Positions 7,115 to 13,735 of a stretch of DNA of 46,245 nt are shown piece after piece. The notes under the pieces were generated by a model, which saw only the letters and a program-made list of their open reading frames with translations, was not told where the DNA came from and did not search any database. This stretch comes from Collinsella sp. (GTDB lineage: Bacteria > Actinomycetota > Coriobacteriia > Coriobacteriales > Coriobacteriaceae), in contig DXMG01000015.1 in assembly GCA_019414325.1 (NCBI GenBank), positions 1 to 46,245 on the forward strand. Reading direction: 5' to 3'. Each line of letters begins with the position of its first letter. Within the stretch, counting starts at the first letter, position 1. Position numbers and translations under genes: made by a program.

Positions 7115-9568
7115 ATGGCCGAGCAACTGTCGCTGTTTGGTTCGCCAGAACCGGAGGAAGCTCCGAAGTCCGCGGCTCCTACCGCCGCCCCGGCGCAGTC
7201 CGAGCCCGCACCCGAACCCGTCGCCGCCTATGCGAGCGTGGTCCTCGACATCCCGACCCGTGCGCTGTCCGAGCCATTCGCCTACGGCATCCCCCGGTCC
7301 CTTGCCAACGAGGCGCAGATCGGATCCACGGTCCTGGTCCACTTTGGTAACCGTGCGGCCGCGGGCTACATCGTCGACATTGCGCCCGAGCTGGCCGACC
7401 TGCAAGGTAACGACGCTCTCGATCCCGCGCGCATTAAAGTCATCGAGGCTATCCTCAGCAAGCCGCTTTTTACCGCCGAGGCTGCCCGTATCGCACGCTG
7501 GATGAGCCGCGAGTACGTCGCAACGCTTTCCGAGTGCCTGCGTCTGTTCTTGCCCCCGGGTGGAAGTCCGCGCGTGGTCAAGGGCGGCGACGGCGCGTGG
7601 ACGGTTGAACGTTCCGCCGTCAAGCCAATCCAAAACCGCTGGGTCATGCTCACGCCCGAGGGTTTCGACTATACGCCGCCCAAGACTGCCGTTCGCCAGC
7701 GTCAGCTCATCGAGGCGCTCCAGTGCGGACCGGTCACGACGCGCGACCTCAACCTGCTCTATAACAGCATGTCGGCGACCATCAAGGCGCTCGAAAAACG
7801 CGGTGTCGTGGTGGTGGAGGAGCGCCGCGCCTGGCGTGGCTGCAGCGAGCAGACCACGCTGTCCTCGGCAAGCGGCAAGGCGCCGGTCGCACTTACCAAC
7901 GGCCAGCAGCAGGCACTCGCGCAGATTGAGCGCGCCCGTCTGGACGCTCATGGCGACGTGGTACTCGTTGATGGCGTCACCGGCTCCGGCAAAACCGAGG
8001 TTTACCTCTCCGCCATCGAGCGCGTGCTGGCGGCCGGCCGTTCGGCCTGCGTGCTGGTGCCCGAGATCTCGCTGACGGCTCAGACCGTCGGCCGCTTCCG
8101 CTCTCGTTTTGGCGAGACGGTCGCGGTCTTCCACTCGCGTCTTTCGGCCGGCGAGCGTCTGGACCAGTGGGACATGGTCGCCAGCGGTGCCGCGCGCGTG
8201 GTCGTGGGCGCCCGCTCGGCGCTCTTTTGCCCGCTCAGCGACTTGGGTCTCATTATCATCGACGAGGAGCACGAGACCAGCTACAAGCAGGGCTCCAGTC
8301 CGCGCTACCACGCACGCGAGGTGGCGGCAGAGATGGCGCGCCGCTACCGCTGCCCGCTCGTGTTGGGTTCCGCCACGCCTTCTGCCGAGGCCCTCGACCG
8401 CTGCCGCCGTGGCACATATAACGGTGCCACCTGGACGCGCGTCGAGATGCCCGAGCGTCCGGGACACGCCGTGCTGCCTACGGTCCGCATCGCCGACCTG
8501 CGCCGCGAGTTCTCGCACGGCAGCCGCTCCATGTTCTCAAAACCGCTGATGGAGGGCCTGGAGCGTGTGGTCGAGCGCCGCGAGAAGGCCGTGCTGCTGC
8601 ATAACCGCCGTGGCTTTGCGCCGTTCCTGATGTGCCGCGAGTGCGGCTGTGTCCCCACCTGCAACCACTGCTCCACCGCGCTTACGTATCATGAGCGCAC
8701 GCACACGCTGCAGTGTCACACATGCGGTTCGTCTTGGCGCGTGCAGCCGTATCCCGCGCCCACGAGCCGTTGCCCCAAATGTGGTAGTCGCTACCTGGCA
8801 AAAATGGGCCTGGGCACTCAGCAGATCGAGGACGCACTGCACCAGATGATTCCCGAGGATGTCGCCATCATTCGCATGGATGCCGATTCCACGCGCGGCA
8901 AGGATGCGCACAAAAAACTGCTCGAGCAGTTCGATGCGGCCGATTGCGCCGTGTTGCTGGGCACCCAAATGATCGCAAAAGGCCTCGACTTTCCCGAGGT
9001 CACACTCGTGGGCGTGGTCAATGCCGACTTTGCCCTCAAGCTGCCTGATTTTCGTGCAGGGGAGCGCGCCTACGACCTACTCGAGCAGGTCGCCGGCCGC
9101 GCCGGTCGCGGCGATCGCCCCGGCGAGGTGATCATCCAGACCTACCTGCCCGAGGATCCGGTCATCCGCGCCGTCGCTGAGCACGACCGTTCGATCTTTA
9201 CCGACTACGACCTGGATCAGCGCCGCGACGCGCTGTACCCGCCGTTTATTCGCCTGGTCAACATTTTGGTGTGGTCGGCGAACCGAGACGACGCGCACGA
9301 CTACATCGGGCGCATTGCAAAGCTTCTTAAGCGCCGCTGGCATGCCGCCGCGCCAGACTTTTTGCGGGCGGGCAGCGCGGTGCCGCAGGTGCTGGGCCCG
9401 GCTTCGTGTGTAATCGAGAGAGCCAAGGACCGTTACCGCTTCCATCTGCTTGTGAAGTCGCCCGTGGGGTACCATGTCTCTGATGATATCGACGCCTGCC
9501 TCAAAGAGGCGGGCTCCATGCGCGGCGTGAGCGTGAGCGTTGACGTCGATGCCTATGATTTGATGTAA
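7115..9568 (+). CDS. priA: Primosomal protein N' (replication restart helicase PriA)
   Basis: 817 residues. A superfamily 2 DNA helicase that reloads the replisome at stalled forks. After a low-complexity start (about residues 1-40) comes the N-terminal DNA-binding domain, then Walker A DGVTGSGKTEVYL, Walker B IIIDEEHETSYK, and the cysteine-rich zinc region (CRECGC, CNHC, CHTC, CPKC near residues 510-560). The later helicase motifs follow, including GTQMIAKGLDFPEV and VAGRAGRG. ATG 7115 has an AGGAGGT site. It is followed at once by def, an arrangement common in bacteria (priA-def-fmt-rsmB). Confidence 0.96.
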   Translation: MAEQLSLFGSPEPEEAPKSAAPTAAPAQSEPAPEPVAAYASVVLDIPTRALSEPFAYGIPRSLANEAQIGSTVLVHFGNRAAAGYIVDIAPELADLQGNDALDPARIKVIEAILSKPLFTAEAARIARWMSREYVATLSECLRLFLPPGGSPRVVKGGDGAWTVERSAVKPIQNRWVMLTPEGFDYTPPKTAVRQRQLIEALQCGPVTTRDLNLLYNSMSATIKALEKRGVVVVEERRAWRGCSEQTTLSSASGKAPVALTNGQQQALAQIERARLDAHGDVVLVDGVTGSGKTEVYLSAIERVLAAGRSACVLVPEISLTAQTVGRFRSRFGETVAVFHSRLSAGERLDQWDMVASGAARVVVGARSALFCPLSDLGLIIIDEEHETSYKQGSSPRYHAREVAAEMARRYRCPLVLGSATPSAEALDRCRRGTYNGATWTRVEMPERPGHAVLPTVRIADLRREFSHGSRSMFSKPLMEGLERVVERREKAVLLHNRRGFAPFLMCRECGCVPTCNHCSTALTYHERTHTLQCHTCGSSWRVQPYPAPTSRCPKCGSRYLAKMGLGTQQIEDALHQMIPEDVAIIRMDADSTRGKDAHKKLLEQFDAADCAVLLGTQMIAKGLDFPEVTLVGVVNADFALKLPDFRAGERAYDLLEQVAGRAGRGDRPGEVIIQTYLPEDPVIRAVAEHDRSIFTDYDLDQRRDALYPPFIRLVNILVWSANRDDAHDYIGRIAKLLKRRWHAAAPDFLRAGSAVPQVLGPASCVIERAKDRYRFHLLVKSPVGYHVSDDIDACLKEAGSMRGVSVSVDVDAYDLM

Positions 9569-9586
9569 CAACCCGAAAGGATGGCC

Positions 9587-10123
9587 ATGGAAGCCAACGG
9601 AATCGTACTGTCGCCCGACCCTCGTCTGCGCCAGGAGTGCGCCGTCATCGAGGAGATCACCCCGGCGATTGAGGCGCTTGCCGAGAAGATGAAGAAGATG
9701 ATGTTCGACAACGGCGGTTGCGGCCTGGCCGCCCCGCAGATCGGTGAGCTCATTCAGCTCGTCACCATCGACTGCGACTACAGCGACAAGAACGATTACG
9801 ACCCGTACGTGCTCATCAACCCCGTCATTGTCGAGCAGAGTGACCATTTGGTGCCGTTTAGCGAGGGCTGCCTTTCCATCCCCGGCATTAGCTGCGAGAT
9901 CGAGCGTCCCGATCACGTTGTCGTCGAGGCGTATGACCTGGATGCCAACCTGATTCGCTATGAGGCCACAGGCGACCTGTTCTGCGTGTGCCTGCAGCAC
10001 GAGATCGATCACCTGCACGGCAATACCATGTTCGAGCGACTCAAGCCGATGCAGAGGATCAAGGCAGTCAAGGAGTACCAGGACGCCCTAGCCCGCGGCG
10101 CTCGACCGGGCGAGACGGAGTAG
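9587..10123 (+). CDS. def: Peptide deformylase
   Basis: 178 residues. It removes the N-formyl group from nascent proteins; a metal-dependent cytosolic enzyme. All three family motifs are present: GCGLAAPQIG, EGCLSIPG and QHEIDHLHG (metal-binding Cys and two His). I prefer ATG 9587 over 9581 because GAAAGG lies directly against the earlier ATG. It starts 18 bases after priA, so it is probably cotranscribed. fmt follows, but after a 320-base gap with a palindrome. Confidence 0.96.
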   Translation: MEANGIVLSPDPRLRQECAVIEEITPAIEALAEKMKKMMFDNGGCGLAAPQIGELIQLVTIDCDYSDKNDYDPYVLINPVIVEQSDHLVPFSEGCLSIPGISCEIERPDHVVVEAYDLDANLIRYEATGDLFCVCLQHEIDHLHGNTMFERLKPMQRIKAVKEYQDALARGARPGETE

Positions 10124-10131
10124 GTTTGTCC

Positions 10132-10227
10132 GTCCCCGGGGCGCCCGCCTATATCATCCCGTGCTCAAACATTCTCGCTGCGCTGCGAAACTGCGCGCGG
10201 GACGATATAGGCGGGCGCCCCGGGGAC
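10132..10227. repeat. Long intergenic palindrome C (24-bp perfect arms)
   Basis: Bases 10132-10155 are the exact reverse complement of 10204-10227, with GTCCCC/GGGGAC ends. An inner TCCCG/CGGGA pairing and a CG-rich loop lie inside. It sits between def and fmt, both on the plus strand. The rest of this gap (10228-10444) is T-rich and holds only a doubtful small membrane-type frame. Confidence 0.9.
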
Positions 10228-10444
10228 TACGTTGACGCTGCTTGTCTCGCCCGGGTGCCGTCGGGCCAGGGATGGGCGTCTTCACTGATAATTGCTTTGT
10301 TGGAAGAGCTGCTTTTATTGCGGCTCTTTCTTTGGTTTTGGGTATATTTGTTCTTGTTGAATTGTTATTGCGGATGGGCTGGGTACTTGGCTTTCCGCTG
10401 TTGTTTGTAGCCGTCTCGGCTTTGGTTGAGGGGAGACGTTCTTT

Positions 10445-11365
10445 ATGCGTATTGTGTTTATGGGTACGCCTGATTTTGCTGTGCCTTCGCTGACTTCGCT
10501 TGTTGAGGCTGGGAACGATATTGCGCTTGTTATTACGCGTCCCGATGCTGTTCGTGGGCGTGGTAAGAAGCTGGAGCCGTCTCCTGTTAAGGCCAAGGCG
10601 CTTGAGCTTGGCCTGCCGGTTGTTGAGGCTAATCGTATGACGCCTGAGGTTGTTGAGGCGCTCCAGGCTGTGCAGGCTGATATTTTCTGTGTGGCTGCTT
10701 ATGGCTGCATTTTGCCTGATGAGGTGCTGCATATGGCGCCGCTCGGTATCGTGAACGTTCATGCGTCCTTGCTGCCTCGTTGGCGTGGCGCTGCTCCCAT
10801 TCAGCGTGCCATTCTTGCTGGTGATGAGGTTGCTGGCGTTTCCATTATGCGCATTGGACATGGCGTGGATACGGGCGCTTATTGTGCCCAGGCCTCTACG
10901 TCGGTTGCCGGTAAGCATGCCGATGCGCTCGCGATGGAGCTTGGTGAGCTTGGCGGTAAGTTGCTTGCCGATACGCTTCCCTCGCTTGCCGATGGCTCGG
11001 CTGTTTGGACTGAGCAGGATGAGTCGCTCGTCACTCATGCTGCCAAGATTTCCAAGCAGGAGATGCGTCTGGATCCGCAGATGGCGGCTCTCGATTGCGT
11101 GCGTCATGTGCTCGCTTCGTCCGACACCGCGCCCGCTCGTTGTGTGATCGCTGACAAGACGGTTCGCGTGCTCGATGCCGCGCCGGCTGATGTGTCGCTT
11201 GGCGAGGGTACTGTTGCCGTCAAGAGCAAGCGTGTTTACCTGGGCCTTTCCGATGGCGCGGTTGAACTGCTTGAGGTTAAGCCCGATGGCAAGCGTGCCA
11301 TGACTGCTTCTGCCTGGGCTGCCGGCCTGCAGGGTGCCGATCTGACGTGGGGTGTTTTGTCATGA
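10445..11365 (+). CDS. fmt: Methionyl-tRNA formyltransferase
   Basis: 306 residues. It formylates initiator Met-tRNA using 10-formyltetrahydrofolate, pairing functionally with def. The N-terminus MRIVFMGTPDFAVPSL and the catalytic/folate region VNVHASLLPRWRGAAPIQ (Asn, His) are diagnostic, with the conserved GVDTG downstream. The ATG is preceded by GAGGGGAG. Its stop overlaps the start of rsmB by four bases (ATGA), so the two are translationally coupled. Codon third positions are markedly T-rich compared with gltX and priA. Confidence 0.96.
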   Translation: MRIVFMGTPDFAVPSLTSLVEAGNDIALVITRPDAVRGRGKKLEPSPVKAKALELGLPVVEANRMTPEVVEALQAVQADIFCVAAYGCILPDEVLHMAPLGIVNVHASLLPRWRGAAPIQRAILAGDEVAGVSIMRIGHGVDTGAYCAQASTSVAGKHADALAMELGELGGKLLADTLPSLADGSAVWTEQDESLVTHAAKISKQEMRLDPQMAALDCVRHVLASSDTAPARCVIADKTVRVLDAAPADVSLGEGTVAVKSKRVYLGLSDGAVELLEVKPDGKRAMTASAWAAGLQGADLTWGVLS

Positions 11366-12762
11366 GCAAGCTTTCTCCCGCGCGCAAGCTTGCGCTCGAT
11401 GTGTTGATGGAGGCCGATCGCCGCGGTATGTATGCGCGCGACGTGCTCTCGTCCCGCGCTTCCGCCAAGGCCATTGACCAGCGCGATTCCGCTTTTGCCG
11501 CTCGTTTGGCGCTCGGTGTTGCCGCCACGCAGGGTATTTTGGATGAGTTGCTCGATCAGTTTTTGGATAAGCCCAAAAAGGTCGCGCCGCGCGTTCGCAT
11601 GGCGCTTCGCATCTCGGCCTTCGAGATGCTCTATCTGCATACGCCGGGCCGCGTTGCCGTGAGCCAGGGTGTTGAGCTGGTGCGCAGCGGTGCTAAGTCT
11701 GCCGCGGGCCTGGCTAACGCGGTGCTGCACAAGGTTGCGGACAACGTGGAGGATTTTGCCACGGCATCTGACGTGGATGAGTCCGAGCGCCGTTTGGTTC
11801 GCCTTTCGCGTTTGATGGGTCTTCCTCGTTGGCTGTGCGCTCGTATTATGGCCTCGTTCGATACGCCCGAGGGCGCGCTCAACTTTGCCGGTAATCTGGC
11901 CCCCGCGCCGCTTGCACTGCACGAGAATGCGTTTGCGACCAAGGCCGACCCGTATATCTCGCAGCTCGTTGCGCCTGTCTTCCCGGGCTGCCATGCTCCG
12001 GTCGATGCGCAGGTCACGGTTGCATCGGGCGTGTTTGAGCGTGCTGCCGCGGTTGCCTCGGACCTCAACGCTCAGCTTATCGCTACTGCCGCTACACGTC
12101 CCGGTCGTTGCCTGGAGATTGGAGCCGGTCGCGGCACCAAGACCTATGTGATGATGTGCCAGGCCAAGCGTGCCGGGTACGAGCGTCAGCATACCGCGCT
12201 CGATCTGCACGATCGCAAGTGCGATCAGAATCTCGCACGCCTGCATAAGGCGGGTATAACGGGTGTTCGTACGGTGTCGGGCGATGCCTGCGAGCTCAAT
12301 GAGGTGCTCACGTCCTTTGACGCGATGCTCGGCGAGCCCGCCCTGTTCGACACGGTGTTTATCGATGCGCCGTGCTCTGGCACCGGCACCATGCGCCGTC
12401 ATCCCGAGATACCGTGGCGTCTGACCGAGAACGACGTTACGACTGAGCTGCCCAAGCTACAGCTGACGATGCTCAAGGAAGCAGCCGCGCGCGTTGCTGC
12501 CGGCGGTGAGCTTATCTATGCCACCTGCTCGGTTTTTGATGAAGAGAACACGCAGGTCGTGGATGCCTTCCTGGCCTCTTCCGAGGGCGCCGGCTTTATC
12601 GTGGCACCGCTCTCCGAAGCCCAGATTCTGCAGCTCCCCGAGTACGACCACGCCAAGAGCCTCGTCACTCTCCGCCAAAACCCTCGAGGCCTCTTCCAAA
12701 GTGTCCCCGTAAACGCCGACTCCTACGACGGTCACTTCTGCGCCCGCCTGGTCCACAAGTAA
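11362..12762 (+). CDS. rsmB: 16S rRNA (cytosine-967-C5)-methyltransferase RsmB/Sun
   Basis: 466 residues. It methylates C967 of 16S rRNA using SAM. An N-terminal NusB-like RNA-binding domain spans about 1-135. The Rossmann domain has the SAM loop EIGAGRGTK, the catalytic-cysteine motif IDAPCSGTGTMRRHPE, and the second cysteine motif YATCSVFDEEN. The start at 11362 overlaps the fmt stop. Codon bias shifts along the gene from T-ending to C-ending near the 3' end. The C967 target is inferred from overall architecture. Confidence 0.93.
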   Translation: MSKLSPARKLALDVLMEADRRGMYARDVLSSRASAKAIDQRDSAFAARLALGVAATQGILDELLDQFLDKPKKVAPRVRMALRISAFEMLYLHTPGRVAVSQGVELVRSGAKSAAGLANAVLHKVADNVEDFATASDVDESERRLVRLSRLMGLPRWLCARIMASFDTPEGALNFAGNLAPAPLALHENAFATKADPYISQLVAPVFPGCHAPVDAQVTVASGVFERAAAVASDLNAQLIATAATRPGRCLEIGAGRGTKTYVMMCQAKRAGYERQHTALDLHDRKCDQNLARLHKAGITGVRTVSGDACELNEVLTSFDAMLGEPALFDTVFIDAPCSGTGTMRRHPEIPWRLTENDVTTELPKLQLTMLKEAAARVAAGGELIYATCSVFDEENTQVVDAFLASSEGAGFIVAPLSEAQILQLPEYDHAKSLVTLRQNPRGLFQSVPVNADSYDGHFCARLVHK

Positions 12763-12768
12763 CTACTA

Positions 12769-12835
12769 AGTTGCGGTGAAATAGGGATTGAATAGCGGCA
12801 TCTACCCGCCAAATAGTCCTTATTTCACCGCAACT
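12769..12835. repeat. Intergenic palindrome D between convergent genes
   Basis: AGTTGCGGTGAAATA at 12769-12783 pairs perfectly with 12821-12835, extending to 21 bp with G-T pairs. An inner GCGG/CCGC stem lies in the loop. It starts just past rsmB and may help bidirectional termination. Confidence 0.8.
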
Positions 12836-12863
12836 CGTAAAGATGCCTGGGTAGCTAAAGAAT

Positions 12864-12900
12864 CAGCCCCGCGATCGGTGTCGATCGCGGGGCTGTTTGG
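12864..12900. terminator. Terminator between rsmB and the zinc-ribbon gene
   Basis: A perfect 13-bp GC-rich stem (CAGCCCCGCGATC with GATCGCGGGGCTG) and a six-base loop. It is followed by TTTGGTTT on the plus strand. It lies between convergent genes and could serve both. Confidence 0.75.
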
Positions 12901-12903
12901 TTT

Positions 12904-13140
12904 CTAGTGGCTATGCGGGCAGTTGGCGCAGCAGCCGCTGGTGGCGCTGGTGCTGGAGCCGCCAGTGCGTTGGTCGGTGTTGTAGAAACCGCTGCCGTCG
13001 AACTTAATGCCGCTGGCCGAGAACGTCTTGGCCGCCGGGGCGCCGCAGTTGGGGCATACGACCTCGGGCGTCTCGGACATGGGGTGCTCAACCTCAAACA
13101 CGTTGCCGCAGCTCGTGCACTTGTAATCGTAGCGCGCCAT
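12904..13140 (-). CDS. FmdB-family small zinc ribbon protein
   Basis: 78 residues. The N-terminus MARYDYKCTSCGNVFEVEH and a second CPNC pair give the two CXXC knuckles of the FmdB/CxxC_CXXC_SSSS regulatory-domain family. The C-terminus is Ser/Thr/Gly-rich and ends with a third cluster of cysteines and histidines (GCCANCPHSH), which may bind another metal. The molecular role of this family is not well established. ATG 13140 is preceded by an AAGGAAG-type site. It is separate from the genes on both sides. Confidence 0.85.
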   Translation of the reverse strand: MARYDYKCTSCGNVFEVEHPMSETPEVVCPNCGAPAAKTFSASGIKFDGSGFYNTDQRTGGSSTSATSGCCANCPHSH

Positions 13141-13162
13141 AATACTTCCTTTTCAGCACAAA

Positions 13163-13184
13163 GCGGGCAGATCGCTCTGCCCGC
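13163..13184 (-). terminator. Terminator downstream of the GH13-GH77 gene
   Basis: Stem GCGGGCAGA / TCTGCCCGC with loop TCGC. It lies 45 bases past the final stop of the GH77 reading frame, followed on the minus strand by TTTGTGC. Confidence 0.65.
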
Positions 13185-13228
13185 AAAAATTCAAACGTCT
13201 GTAACTGTACCCTATATCGGGGGTTTTA

Positions 13229-13735
13229 TCACGCTTCGCCCCAGAATCTATGGGTGCTGCGCAGGAGCTTCGCAGTTTTCTCCTCGGCTGCCGCAACGTC
13301 GGCCTCCTCAGCCTGCCAGGTCCAGTTGCCCGTGGCCACGCCCGGCACGTTCATACGTGCATCGTCGCCCAGTCCTAGCACGTCCTGCAGCGGCATCATC
13401 ACGAGCGGAGCATCGCTGGCCAGGGCGTTGCCCATGAGCTCGCTTGCCAGTTCAATGCCGCTCGGCTCGTCGCCGCCTGCAAAGGAGTGTGTGCACCATC
13501 CGGCAAGCGTCGAGGTGTCGTGCGTCGAGGTATACAGGATCTTGCCCGGTGTGGGATGAATTCCGCAACGAACGTCGTAGTCGCTAAACTCCAGCACGTC
13601 CATGCCGGGGAAACCGCAGGTCGATGCCATGGCGCGAACACCGGGCGTCAGATAGCCCAAGTCCTCAGCGATAAAGTTGAGCGGACCCAGCTCGTCGTAG
13701 GCGGTCTGGAACAGGTCCTTGCCCGGGCCTGCCAG
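13229..13735 (-). pseudogene. 3' part of the GH77 (4-alpha-glucanotransferase) domain cut off by an in-frame TAG
   Basis: This stretch continues in the same frame directly past the TAG at 13736-13738. It encodes the rest of a MalQ-type domain: LAGPGKDLFQ, then FIAEDLGYLTP with the general acid/base Glu, then STHDTSTLAGW with the third catalytic Asp. GH77 enzymes normally have Trp where the TAG stands (GRWV..PG), and TGG to TAG is a single-base change. No frameshift is needed. The whole frame without the TAG would be 1,098 codons. An ATG at 13660 exists within it, but a product starting there would lack the nucleophile Asp. Confidence 0.85.

Noticed and set aside
5583..8518. Long minus-strand frames opposite gltX and priA (492 and 486 codons)
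   Set aside because: Composition shadows of C-ending codons; His/Gln/Arg-rich translations without domain structure.
10272..10493. Possible 73-residue hydrophobic protein between def and fmt, overlapping the fmt start
   Set aside because: T-rich DNA gives hydrophobic translations by default; no proper ribosome site, and it would overlap fmt by about 50 bases out of frame.
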